DNA from: Patiria miniata
Taxonomy: Eukaryota > Echinodermata > Asteroidea > Valvatida > Asterinidae
Direction: 5' to 3'
DNA length: 64,000 nucleotides
Assembly: GCF_015706575.1 (NCBI RefSeq)
Contig: NW_024037072.1
Location: 18,973,162-19,037,161, forward strand
Shown: in pieces, positions 21,111 through 32,110 of the stretch
How positions within the stretch are numbered: position 1 is the first letter of the stretch
Layout: each line of letters starts with the position of its first letter
The notes under the pieces: generated by a model
Told to the model about the DNA's origin: nothing
The model's input: only the letters and a program-made list of their open reading frames with translations
Databases searched by the model: none
Program-made: the position numbers and the translations under genes

Positions 21111-21509
21111 AGTCGTAATGCAATGAAGACTTCGTCGGGAAAAGTTCCGTACTCGGACGTCAATTTATCTGCTGCCAAACATATTAATTGTCACCTCACC
21201 TTGTCATTTGAACCAAGAGAAATCCAGGAAGCTGTGTAAAGTTGAAAAAAATTTACTCAAAATGTGTTTTTAGAGCACATTTTGGATGCATACGTCGTGC
21301 AGAACTAACTTGAAGCAGCCGGTCAAAACTGATTGTAGTGGCTGAAAGACAGCGGTACGTTATACACGTGACATCAACAACCATGACGTCGCATGAGCCT
21401 GCCAATGATAGTGCAATACGTCATTATGAATATTTATTTTCTCATGAATATTTAGTTTATTTCAATGGATACTTCAAATACGTCCAAAGATTGATTATTG
21501 CAACAGCGA
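21111..21509. other. Intergenic DNA
   Basis: No gene or bounded element is supported. Confidence 0.4.
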
Positions 21510-21577
21510 TCGTGCACGGCCTAGCGGTTAAGAGTCTCGTGTATCAAGCAAGCGTCAGAGGTTCGAATCCCGATGAA
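21510..21577 (+). repeat. tRNA-derived SINE remnant
   Basis: The box-A-like CCTAGCGGTTAAGAG and box B GGTTCGAATCC are at tRNA-like spacing, but no acceptor stem pairs, so this is not a functional tRNA. The TGACTGATTAATAAATAG tail after it is AT-rich. Family not assigned. Confidence 0.55.
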
Positions 21578-22590
21578 GTAACTGACTGATTAATAAATAG
21601 GAATAAAGGAGAGGAGAGGGTGAGAGTAGAGGAGGGAAAGTGAAGGAATAACCATAAAAGATGTAACTTTTGGCGCTAGAAGTAGAAAATTAATTGAAAA
21701 AAGTGATGTCCAAGTACGGAATTTTTTCCACTTCGTCCAACCTGGGCTAACCCCTTATCAATATCATGCTTTAAATATCTGAATATGGTGTGTGAATGCG
21801 GCCCCTGTGCTGCTGTGAATGTGATGTGGTTTATCATCTTTGTACAAATTGTCAATTCGCTCGAAATGTCTCTAATTAACACACAGTAACGATACTTACA
21901 TCTCAAATTCTCTTTCTACCGATCCGATCTTGAAATTTCTTGATACAAACCATCAAATTTGCAAGCTTGTTTCTCTCTTTCAAACCCAAGAAATTACAGA
22001 AAAACATAGAAGATGGCGCCGATGTTTCTCGATCTTAGTATAACGCTTGAGGGCGCTAGTCCAACTCCACGGTCTTGTCTTGTCTAGTCTGCGGATTATG
22101 TTTTTGCAACCCAGTAAAAAGAGCTGGCGAAACTGCGCCGTATCAGTGATGCAAGTTACGCCTTTCTGTAAGCCCCCCCCCCCCCCCCCCCCCCTATTGA
22201 AAAATAAGATCGGGGTTCCTAAGTATTGGTCACTTTTAGATTTTCTTTCATTTTCACTGATAATAGGTTCCATTTTTCGAAAACATGCATTCTGTTTTTA
22301 AAGTGAATCGATTTGTAAAGATCATTCATACTAAGGCAATTTTTTTCTCGAACGAATCTGTTATAGCATATAGGCTATAATGGATACGTTCGAAAACTGC
22401 ATGCATTCAAGTTGAGCATTCCGTATATTAGAACCATACACATTTTATCTTTAAAAACACACGTTGGAGTTATAAAAAAAAATACGTTCCGTTTTTCAAA
22501 ATATGCACGCCAATCTTTTTGACTGTTTCTGTTTCATACCATTATTGCAGTGCAGTGCAGTGACCGGTGTCTCCCGTCGCTCTGGATAAA
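21578..22590. other. Intergenic DNA with a 22-base C run
   Basis: A C homopolymer lies at 22173-22194. No gene is supported. Confidence 0.45.
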
Positions 22591-22740
22591 AACGGGCCCC
22601 TTCCATGGCGAAAAAAATTGTGCACGGCATTGTGCGAAGCTACAACACGACGAATACTCTGAGCATGATAGCCCAATGCTTTCGCAATTGAAGGGGGCCA
22701 CCGTGCTAGATTTGATAGCATGCCCAAATTGGTATATAAA
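22591..22740. repeat. Dispersed inverted repeat (GAAGGGGGCC), copy 1
   Basis: The left CGGGCCCCTTCCATGG and right AATTGAAGGGGGCCACCGTG blocks are inverted to each other. The block from GAAGGGGGCC on (GTGCTAGATTTGATAGCATG) matches the copy at 37641-37790. Confidence 0.5.
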
Positions 22741-23697
22741 GCTTTTCTAACATTTTGCCAAAAAAACAACAAGACATAATAATTATCATGGACGAAATCA
22801 AAGTTGCAATATTTCTCTTGAAGGAGGAGAGGTGAATGACAAGTTGGTGTGATGTTTCCTGATGGATGCTCTGGTCAACTGTAGCATTCAGATTCAGAGT
22901 TAGAATGACCATCATCTAACAAGTTGAACAAGCCCGGGCGCGATTCAGGGGCTCTTTGCCCGACAGGGAACCAGGGTTCAACTAGTCTGGCGGCGGCGGG
23001 TTATCGCGGCGGCGGGTTATAGCGTATCAAACAAGAACAGAGTCTAACCCCTAGACTGGGGTTCAACCACAAAAAGCCCCTCGCGATGGAGGTCTCGCGA
23101 GGGGCAGGGGTGTGTCTATAGGCTTAAAGTTGCTGTTCAACGACGTGTTAAGTGGGAGGGCCACGGCGAAATGGGCGTATCCATGTCGATATTCCCCATC
23201 TTTTTCACTTCCGGAAGGATATATCCCCCATCTTTTTCACTTAGAGAATGGGCCATTGAATCGCCCCCCCCCCCCATATTTTTGTGATGAGAATCAAAAC
23301 AATGCCGATTGAGATGTTTTCTTTTAAGTTTCCAACATTCCAAATGTATTTAAGCTTTAGTATGTGTTTCCGTTTTTAAACTTTTGAAATGCACCGTTAG
23401 TGTAAAATTAAGCGACGTATAAGCGTGCGTTTACATGAGATGTAAATGTCTATACATGAACTGCGCTCCGTTGTGTTATTACGTGTGTCCAGCCAGCACC
23501 CACCCCTCCGCTTTCGAAACTCAATGCACTGCCAAGTAATTTTAGGATTAAGGACAAACCCCCATCTCCGGCCCCGCCCACTCACCGGCCGCCCGCTCGC
23601 CGCTGTTCCACAACTTCGACTCGCTCGCACGAGTGAAAGTAACTATATAAATGTTTTTTTTTTATATTTATATTTTTGAATACAACTCTATGGTGCC
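22741..23697. other. Intergenic DNA with a GC-rich patch
   Basis: GC-rich DNA at 22930-23110 includes GGCGGCGGGTTAT twice in tandem (about 22990-23023). A C-run lies near 23263. No gene is supported. Confidence 0.4.
23076..23105. repeat. Perfect 11-bp GC-rich hairpin
   Basis: GCCCCTCGCGA (23076-23086) and TCGCGAGGGGC (23095-23105) flank an 8-base loop. It has no T-tract and no known RNA fold and is probably part of a worn repeat. Confidence 0.55.
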
Positions 23698-24430
23698 GGT
23701 GACAGGTCATAGCCAGTCATGCGAGGGCGCACTTCTATGAAAGCAAGACAAATGCAGCCAACTCAACCTCGTCCCCAGTGCTTACTTTATTTCCAACCTC
23801 GTTTCCAATAGTAAGCCCTAGATAGCAAACTTTCTTCCTGTATCCTGATTCGATACCGCAATTGGCTAGAAATGGATTTATATCGTGTACTTGGTGTTGT
23901 TATTCACAACGTGCAGTACGTGTTTTCGAGATTATTCGTCCACGCCTTCTCAAAAATATTCATTTCCTTCCAATTTGTTCATATAAATATGAAATGTGAT
24001 ACTGCATATTGTCTCGTTAAGATCGTAACAGTTTAATTAAAATAAAATCGTGTTTTCGTAACTCACGCCATGCTCGCGCTGTTACGAATTGATTATGTTT
24101 TTACCCCAGACACCGCATATAAAAACAAACGAAAATGTAACGCACAGGCAGGCACCAGACTATTTCTCATTTGCATACGTGTTAAAAAATCTTGCACATG
24201 CAAATGATCCAATGCCAGGGTGAGAGATCAAGCAGGTAGTGGTGGGCGCGTACTGCTTGACTCCCTGGGGACGAGGCTGCAGCCAACTATGTTCCACACT
24301 TTATCACATTTAGTTCTAAAAGTTGATACTGATATTTATTGTAATGAAATTTCTCAGCCTCTAGCTGTGCTGCGCGTTGCGACAATAATTTAATTTATTT
24401 TTTCGATCCTCGGGGTCTTTTGGGGTTCAA
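23698..24430 (+). repeat. Older dispersed repeat, copy A, split by a Mutator-like insertion
   Basis: Flanks 23698-23763 and about 24289-24430 are continuous with each other in copy B (29488-29779). Shared blocks are ACAGGTCA, GCCAGTCATGCGAGGGCG, GATCCTCGGGGT and TTTTGGGGTT. The insertion lies at CAGCCAACT, where copy B keeps a related, uninterrupted GCAGCCCATTA. Confidence 0.7.
23755..24288 (-). mobile_element. Mutator-like nonautonomous element, copy 3
   Basis: The element is 23764-24279 (516 bp), inverted relative to copies 1 and 2. It is flanked by a perfect 9-bp duplication, CAGCCAACT (23755-23763 and 24280-24288). The ends are CAACCTCGTCCCCAG and CTGGGGACGAGGCTG. Confidence 0.85.
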
Positions 24431-26629
24431 TGAATGCTTATTGAATTAATTTGTCGATTCTTTTTTGGGTTTTTGTACTTGGTAGTCAAGAAAAGGAGCC
24501 CTCCCCCCTCCCTCAAATTGGGCATTTGCTAGGATGGATACTTGATAGGATGGGTATGGTATGAACTCGTTACGGGAATAAAACCGTTAGGCCTACACAC
24601 TTATTATGAACACTCTTTATTTCGCTCATGGGCAACTAAAAATACCCAAATCATACAAAAATTGGTTTAAATTTCTTTTATCCACTGCCAATTCAAGGAA
24701 TTATTAAAAGATCAAGCCCACCTTTGCTTGCGATATTTTCATTCTTTTGTTGGGTGCTGTCAGATTCTCGGCACGCCTGATGCGGCTGGCGCGGCACTGT
24801 CAGTCCCACTTTGAGGGGTGCACACCGGTAAATAGGCCTAAACCCATCCGCTGAGCTCATGAATAAAAGGTATACCTTCAAAATATTCTATATTACAGAG
24901 TTCGCTGAGAGCCTTACATTTGGGGAATTGAAGAGATATGGTAATGAACATCTGGCTCACACTTGGGGCTTCCAATGATTCTTAGCATTTTGGATGCAAT
25001 CGGGCCCGAAAGTGGCGCTATTTTGCCATGTTGCGGAGGGATCGTTTTTGAAGATAGCTACATTTCCGCTTTGAGAAAAATAGGGGTCGTCTTTTTTGGG
25101 TGAGCATTTCTCGAAAGGTCAATGGTCAACTCACCAAAAATTGAAAAGAAAATGAACGATGACATGTTGATCATCATTTTTCTGTGCATGCAGCATAAAT
25201 ACCTGTGAGAGTTCTGAATATTATGTTTAAACGAATTTTGAAGTATGGGCACTTAGCTTGTAGCCATGAGACTGGACTCCGTGGATAACGGGTGATGCTC
25301 AGACTACATGTAGCACTGGTGTCTATGGCAATTTTAATACAGGGGTGCAACCTGAGCTCAAGGCTCACTTGGTGGTTCTGTGGGAGTTGAAACATGATAG
25401 GAAGAGGCGGGGTAGGCAAGCTATGTATCCGGGGGGGGGGGGCAGAGGGGGCACTCTGCCCCTTGGCGGATTTTGTCACGTTATTTTTTGTTTAGCAATT
25501 ATTTCAATAAATGGTTACAGAGTTAAGACATCAATCCCAAAAAAGAAAACAAGCTCAAAAATCATTACAATGCGCCGTGAAAATGGGTATATAATTTGCA
25601 GTGTGCATTAATAATAGTCAGTTTTGAAGAGCATCCCCGTTTGGAAGGTGGGTACCAAACCCAGGCCATCCCCCCCCCCCCCCCCCCCCCCCCTTTTTGA
25701 TTTTAATGCCAAGTGTCCGGAGATAAAAACATGTCTACATTTCGGTGCGGCTGTGCGGCTGCCCCCTGACATCCAAAGCTGTATACGCTACTGAAGCTAT
25801 GTCCTATACATAACCTAGGGATACTGAAGAAAGACACTGGAGCGGAGACGGCCGGCGAGCTCGGACCGGAGGGAGTGGGGGCAGTCGTATCGGAGCCCGG
25901 CTGTGGCCGACTTGATGATGATGATGATGATGTCTTCTCGCTTTTTTGAGCTGAACACGGACTGTATGTATACACGCACAGTCACGACTCATTTTGTTAC
26001 AGAACGCAATCAGCTTTTACCGTTTTCAAATTATGGTGGTTGAAGTTATTAAAAGAAGTTGGCCCGTCCAGCAATCTCCCTTAGCTTCATCTTTTCACGG
26101 CGCTAATAATGGCGAGATCATCAGTCCGGCCAGTCAGGTTACTGACGTAAACCGAAGGTTGTGCTTATGGTTTTTTTTTTAACTGAGGGATGGTCATCCA
26201 TCTCGACTGGCATTGAACACAATGTGTCAGCCTACTGCCCTTTTGATAGCAACGAAAATTAAGTCCGTGAGCATTTTTGTGACAAACACGTCACAAGTTT
26301 TCACAATTGCAATTACCCGATGTTGCCTTGAATTATATTTTCATCTATAACAACCTTGTTTCCTCGATATCGCCAGGTAGTTAATTATACCGATTAACTT
26401 GCTTGCGACCTGTTTCCAATTTCATCAGTTTTAAAGTTTTTTTTGTCTATCATGCATGGCGCACGCGGCCAATCTTCCGCACAAAATCTGTCCCAATCGT
26501 CTGATTGGTCGAATGCGTATACTTGAAGCTGCAGCGCAATGCATTCTGGGATGTGTTAAGAAAGCTCAACACTCATACTAGCCGGTGTCGTATGGACATT
26601 ATACTACTTTTATACCTGATCTCTTTATC
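24431..26629. other. Intergenic DNA with homopolymers and an ATG microsatellite
   Basis: A G-run lies at 25431-25442, a 24-base C-run at 25670-25693 and a short (ATG)n at 25914-25933. Ser/Pro-rich minus-strand frames near 25700-25990 come from that microsatellite and biased composition and are not called. No gene is supported. Confidence 0.45.
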
Positions 26630-27979
26630 TTAAAGCTGGAGTCCATCATTTGCAGCTATCCAAAAAGTAACTGGCGTAATTCTTGTTGAAAAACATACTT
26701 GGTTGAAAGATAATAAGGGGACTAAACTCCCTGTGAAATTATTCTTTCTGGAAAGCTGTTATTTTGAAGAAATCAACAAAAGAAGGCCTTTTCAACGGTG
26801 CTTCTTAATAGTCCAGCGGATATGTGACAAAATATCGATGAATTGTGCACTTTTGCATAAAAGCGTGAAACTTGGCACATATTTTTATATTCATGCGAGA
26901 AAATGTTTTAGATGTGGAGCCATCGCAAATTCACCCTTTTAGGGGCGTGGCATCCATTTAAAAAATGGGGGGGGGCGGGACTTGGCGTGCCCGAAGTGAA
27001 AATGGTTTTTCCCACTTGTTACAAAAGCAGGAAACTTCACAAAGACATAATTATATAGATAATTAGTGTTTTCCAGATTTGGAGCCACCACAAAAGTACC
27101 TTTTTGGGGGCGTGGCAGCCATTAAAAGAAAAGGCGGGGGGGGGGGGGTAATTATTATGCCCACTTTGGAAAACATTGTGCCCATATTTCATGAACGAAT
27201 AAAACGATGGCTCCACATCTGGAATTTTTTTTCTCATGAATATAAACGTCTGTGGGACGTTTTTTTCGTTCATGAAATATGGGCACAATGATTTCCAAAG
27301 TGGGCATAATAATTAACCCCCCCCCCCTTTTTTTAATGGCTGCCACGCCCCCAAAAAGGTACTTTTGTGGTGGCTCCGAATCTGGAAAACACTAATAATC
27401 TATATAATTATGTCTTTGTGAAGTTTCCTGCTTTTGTAACAAGTGGAAAAAAACCGTTTTCACTGCGGGCACGACCCCCTTTTTTAAAATTGATGCCACG
27501 CCCCTAAAAGGGTAAATTTGCGATGGCTCCACATCTAAAACATTTTCTCGCATGAATATAAACATCTGTGCCAAGTTTCACGCTTTTATGCAAAAGTGCA
27601 CAATTTTTTCACATATCCGCTGAACTATAAGACGCACCGTAGGAAATTGAAATTAGTAGTTCGTTTTGTTTTTGCAGCGAAGCGCGCGTAAGCATTGGCA
27701 CGACGCACACACGCGCGCGGTTGCTATAATTCGCTGCAATCGGCTCATTGAGAACGTGTCTCGGACGCTGAATTCAGGCCCAATTCAAAACATGATTCAG
27801 CAACTTTTGATTTGAAATCAAGATCCTAGAATGCTGTTTTTCTCGGATTATACAGCTGAAGCTGGGCTGAAACTTCATCAGGTTAGTTGTTTATCACCCT
27901 TCTCTAGATTTTGAGCACATTTGTTGCTCAGTTCAAACGAACAAAATGCACAAATTACAAATGATGGACTATACCTTTA
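26630..27979. mobile_element. Outer TIR element enclosing a large foldback
   Basis: The left end TTAAAGCTGGAGTCCATCAT (from 26630) is matched in inverse by ATGATGGACTATACCTTTAA at the right end (to about 27980). GC-rich arms with AATGCATTCTGGGA-type words lie just inside. The 26794-27640 foldback sits between them. Confidence 0.55.
26794..27640. mobile_element. Foldback element with about 390-bp inverted arms
   Basis: Nearly the whole 847 bp folds on itself around about 27220. Paired examples are GTGCACTTTTGCATAAAAGC near 26845 against GCTTTTATGCAAAAGTGCAC near 27585, and TTTGGGGGCGTGGCAGCCAT near 27103 against ATGGCTGCCACGCCCCCAAA near 27340. The ends read ACGGTGCTTCTTA and, inverted, ACGGTGCGTCTTA. 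G- and C-runs occur at matching places in the arms. Confidence 0.75.
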
Positions 27980-28559
27980 AATGAACGCTAACCCTCCCAC
28001 TGATGCATGTGTTATACAACCAATGAGTCTGTATTTCATCGAGTCCAAATTTCACACTACACCGGTACAGTTGGAGCGCGTTATCCTTCCTTTTTTGCGC
28101 TGTAACCTACGTGCGCCTGCGCCAGAACTCTTCAGGCAGTTTTACAGACACTTTTAGGTTTTTCAAAAACCTGGACTTGGTCTATGGCTTCCACTTAAGA
28201 CATCATGAAGGCCCAGTGTAGGTACATTTTAAACATCAATAGCTACAGGGGTCAGGGGCTAAACAGGATCCAGAGAAGTAGCCGAAGCCGAAGTTTGGAA
28301 AACTTTGTTTATAACCTTCTTCGCAATCATTCTCCGAGAAGATTGAGTCACGAATCTGAATCTGATGCAAATGCCAAACTCGATATCAAGTAAAGATGCA
28401 TGGCCAAAAAATTGTCGATTTACTGAATTTCACCTGCGTTGTAATTTGACATGATTGTATCAAACTGTAGACGTGTGCGCATGCAATAAATATGGAGACG
28501 TTTTACAGAGGCAGATTCTGTCGCTCCTCTTAGTACGGTCCCTTTAGAAGGCTACTCAC

Positions 28560-28629
28560 CACGCATCAGTGCAGCCTCGTAGGCGTTCTCTGCCAAGGGA
28601 TAAGTGGAGATGCTAAACAGAAAGTCTTG
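28560..28629 (-). CDS. Possible isolated coding exon (unassigned)
   Basis: Read on the minus strand, a frame encodes QDFLFSISTYPLAENAYEAA then LMR and ends at a strong donor, CGTG|GTGAGT. The acceptor (GGTGAG before CAAGAC) is weak and a stop lies just upstream, so the exon would have to start here. The peptide composition looks like real protein, but I do not recognise the family and found no partner exon. It directly abuts a transposon at 28665. Confidence 0.2.
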
Positions 28630-28664
28630 CTCACCAAGTTAATGAAGAACAACTCCACCGATAC

Positions 28665-28681
28665 CAGCGCCGTAGCTACGT

Positions 28682-28712
<31 letters not shown>

Positions 28713-29180
28713 GGGGGGGGGGGGGCGCACGCCACCAATGAAAAATTTTCGCCTCGCCCGCGAATTTTTTCCTTCTAAATGACATCCGCATATGGGTGTA
28801 CGCTATGGCGTTTTGGACTTTACTTTTCTAAAAACATGAGAAGAAAATATGAAATTAGACAAAAATATGAATTCGAACGTAATGAAATTCGGACTTTATC
28901 TTCTCTTTTAAAAAAATCCTCCGAAGACTCAGGTTAGAAAAGAAAAAAAAATCGGGTATAAAACGGTGATTCGAACCCGCAACCTCGCGGATCAAAATCA
29001 CAACCCAGCATCGACAGAGCTATCGCACTGTTCGTCAAGTGCGGGGGAGGGGGGGGGAGAATAATTATATACCTGCGTACGTATCATAAAAGTATCGTAG
29101 AGGGCGCTAAGCAACCATGTATGCGGATGTAGTTTGGGAAAAGAAAATTCGCGCCCCGCCCCCAGTCCCCCCCCCCCCTG
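28665..29180. mobile_element. hAT-like element with G/C-run ends, containing a tRNA-like segment
   Basis: The left end is CAGCGCCGTAGCTACG, then (GT)n and a G homopolymer of about 30 nt (28696-28725). The right end is a C-run closing in CCCCTG at 29180. Inside, CCGCGAATTTT and GACATCCGCATA (28762-28795) are repeated inverted at 29117-29152. On the minus strand at 28962-29036 a tRNA-like unit (GATAGCTCTGTCGATGCTGG and GGTTCGAATCACC) is embedded. Confidence 0.5.
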
Positions 29181-29387
29181 GAAATTTGGCAAACGAAGAA
29201 AAAGTAAACACAAGAAAATGTTAAAAGGAACATTAATATGCGTGGTGAAAAAGTTGAGATCGTGTCTTCATACCCGCAAGAATCTTATCAATAATTTTCT
29301 TGAAAAGGATATGGTTTGCATTCCTCATATTAATACTATGGAACATAATTATGTATGTCACTGTCCAATCAGAGCGCCAGTAAGGAG

Positions 29388-29453
29388 TTCCCATCCCAGG
29401 GCCTATACTATTGGAAACGAGGTTGGAATAAAGAAGGCCGGGAAACGAGGTTG
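29388..29453 (+). mobile_element. Right-end fragment of the Mutator-like family (copy 4)
   Basis: It retains CCAGGG, CTATTGGAAACGAGGTTGGA and a terminal AACGAGGTTG, as in the last 65-70 bp of the copies at 9974 and 20001. The rest of the element is absent. Confidence 0.6.
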
Positions 29454-29487
29454 CAGTGGATTTCTGTTCGACGACATTGCCAGATAA

Positions 29488-29779
29488 GTTACAGGTCAAA
29501 GCCAGTCATGCGAGGGCGTACTTCTATATGAAAATCGACCGTATGCAGCCCATTATCGATCACTAACCCTTTGTACCAAGACGAACCTCCACCAAAGTCT
29601 GTATCCTCGAAATTTAATTTCGGACCTGCATTAAAGCGCACTTAGAGAAAGCACAAAAATACAGCCATTCTGTTATGCTCCACGGTTGATGCTGAAATCT
29701 GTGATGAAATATCTCAGCTCTGCGCGTCGCGACAGTAATATAATTTCTTTATCGATCCTCGGGGTATTTTGGGGTTTAA
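29488..29779 (+). repeat. Older dispersed repeat, copy B (no insertion)
   Basis: It shares order and orientation with 23698-24430 but lacks the 516-bp insertion, so it is a paralogous empty site. Confidence 0.65.
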
Positions 29780-29887
29780 CGGAGGAGTTGGAATGCTTGT
29801 TGCGTGTCGAATCATTGGTAAGTGAGCTCAGTTGGCAATTTCTTGAGAGTTCGAAAGTGGACGGTTACAGACCGCCTACATTAGCTC

Positions 29888-30713
29888 CAGAGTTGTAACG
29901 AGTCGTTGATTTTTGTGACTCGAATCGAGTCGAGTCATTTTGACTTGAAAAGTGACTCGAGTCGAGTCGAGTCATCAAGAAGGTCGAGTTGAGTCACAGT
30001 GAGTCGAGTCGAGTCAAATATTTAGCTCGAGTCATGAATAATTGAACACTATATAACAAATAAAGACAAGAGAGAACTATAAAGACAGTAGAGAAAGTCA
30101 TCTGATCACTAACAGGTAACAAGAAGTGAATCTTTGGTCTTATATCTGTAATTTCGCCGATCGCTGACAACATCAAAACCAAATTGCATTATACAAAACT
30201 GTTTCTGAATATTTAAAAGTGGGCATGTATCTATTTAATTATTAAAAAGAGGGCATCAATTTAGCAGGCGTTCGAATCCAAGAGCATAAAAAATCGCCCA
30301 AAGCCAATGATGAAACTTGGTAAATGTGTTTAAAGTCCGGTTTCCGGCTAGCATTTTGTGCGTTCCACAACCACAAGGTGCGAGTCTGTGACACGTTGTT
30401 ATGTTTGTACACGACGAGCGGCCGCTCTCCGGAACTGTTTTCACAAAATGACGCCGAACATACATTTTGCGCGGTGAGTCTCTGCAATTTTTTTTCGCAA
30501 AGTTTTGCTTTTATTTTTGGGACTCAAACCTTATTAGCCGTCGCTCGAGTCGAGTCGAGTCTCCTGATAAGGGACTCGAGTCGAATCATTTGCTGGCAGT
30601 GACTCGAGCTGAGTCTTTTACCCTTAGGGACTCACTCCGAGTCGAGTCACAAAAAATAGTGACTCGAGTTGTACTCGTGTCGAGTCATTGACACGAGTCA
30701 TTTAACATCTCTG
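29888..30713. mobile_element. hAT-like element with GACTCGAGTC subterminal arrays
   Basis: It begins CAGAGTTGTAACGAGTCG and ends, inverted, CAGAGATGTTAAATGACTCG. Both ends carry dense runs of GACTCGAGTCGAGTC (29920-30020 and 30540-30690). The CAGAG terminus fits hAT, but no clean 8-bp duplication was found. No transposase frame is preserved. Confidence 0.6.
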
Positions 30714-31618
30714 ACTCCCTCGCCCCTTCTCGACCAACAACATGTAAATCCAATGTGCAATTCCCGTGAACAAAGTAAGTTGTTCTTTTTTTTTTGGTAA
30801 ATTTATGTGAGTTGGCTGAATCCCATGGATGTTGGACTTGACACCAGCAGAATGAAAAAAAAAAAATTGTTAAAATATTTACAATGAAAGCCAGCATAAT
30901 TAATGCTAACCATACTTTCGCAATTGAACACATAATTCTTTCATCTGTTATCCAAAACAGAAGAGGCTACAATGCCCATAGATGAAGGGGTGCACGACGC
31001 GGCCATCCCCAGGCCCAAATCTGCTCGAGTCCCGTTCCTAAGATTGCCCCCGTTAAAAATTGAAGAAAAAATACTTTGTTCTTTGAAAGGATAGGCAGGA
31101 TTTAAACTACACTATATCGATCGCCTAGCTCCTCACCAACGGTTGACGAGACTCAAGTGCCCACCCCAGCAAATTGTAGCCCACGGTTGCGGTACTAGTA
31201 CTCCGAGGTACATTATAGTCCGAGGCCAATGTCGATTGCCCTTGAAAATAATATGGCACAGAATATCTCCCTCTATGTATTTGGAGTGGCAGATAGTTGA
31301 TCAAATTACTCTTGACCGACATAATGGATCGTGGAATCGTGAAAAAGGCCCTTGATCGTGGAAGGAACATCCGGTGGTGGATTGAATTCAGTTTAGCAGA
31401 CAGATTAATTTATGGTATGAGCCAAGATGTCTGGAGTATTATACGAATGTAGCATTATTACCTTGACAGGTGTATGGACGGTGTTAGTTGTCACTCCAGC
31501 GTAGTAGAGAGATATGAATAAGCTTCAACCCAGGAGACAAAAATGACATATTATGCGGTTCTCGACCCAAGTGAGAACTACAAAATAATTTCTGTCTGTA
31601 AAAAAATAACGAACACCC

Positions 31619-31994
31619 TAAGGCAAAAAAAAAGTCTCCGGTTTCTGGTATGGAGATTGCCCAAAAGTGGTGCTGCGACGCGGCTTTTTTTTTTACCTGA
31701 TTTTTTTTTGCTTCAAATGTCGGCTGATGACTGCAAATGGTGCCCAACTAAACTTAGTGCAAATATATGGGAGTCCAGAGAAGCCACATGAATGATGAAG
31801 CTTATTCTCGATCATATCCCCATCTAAAACACGTTAAAATTGTGCAGCAGCAGGATTCCAGTCAAACCATTGAGTTTGGCGATTTTGAGACATCATCTTT
31901 CATTGAAAAAAAACTTTTTCCTTTTGCCGCCGCGCATGGCTACTGTGACGCGTGCGCATACCAGAAACCGGAGACTTATTTTTTTTTGGCCTAA
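31619..31994. mobile_element. 370-bp Harbinger-like MITE, copy 1
   Basis: The element is 31622-31991, flanked by TAA at 31619-31621 and 31992-31994. The left end is GGCAAAAAAAAAGTCTCCGG, then TTTCTGGTATG. The right end inverted is GGCCAAAAAAAAATAAGTCT, then CCGGTTTCTGGTATG. The 3-bp TWA duplication fits PIF/Harbinger. Confidence 0.75.
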
Positions 31995-32003
31995 TGTATA
32001 TTT

Positions 32004-32110
32004 ACCCATCACCATGGCCTTGTGGTTTGGTGCCTTGATATCAGATTATGGGTTTGAGTCATAGCTTGCGGAGTTGTCGTGGGTGCATCCTCCTCCGGCA
32101 AGACACTCTG
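32004..32110 (+). repeat. tRNA-derived SINE remnant
   Basis: TGTGGTTTGGTGCCTTGAT (box-A-like) and GGGTTTGAGTC (box-B-like) are followed by GTGGGTGCATCCTCCTCCGG, CAAGACACTCT, which resembles the core that follows the tRNA head in many invertebrate SINEs. Confidence 0.45.

Noticed and set aside
21510-21577. Intact tRNA gene
   Set aside because: Box A and B words are present, but no acceptor stem pairs and the anticodon arm does not fold, so it was called a SINE remnant.
25703-25992. Ser/Pro- and His-rich minus-strand frames
   Set aside because: They are produced by an ATG/ATC microsatellite and GC-biased DNA.
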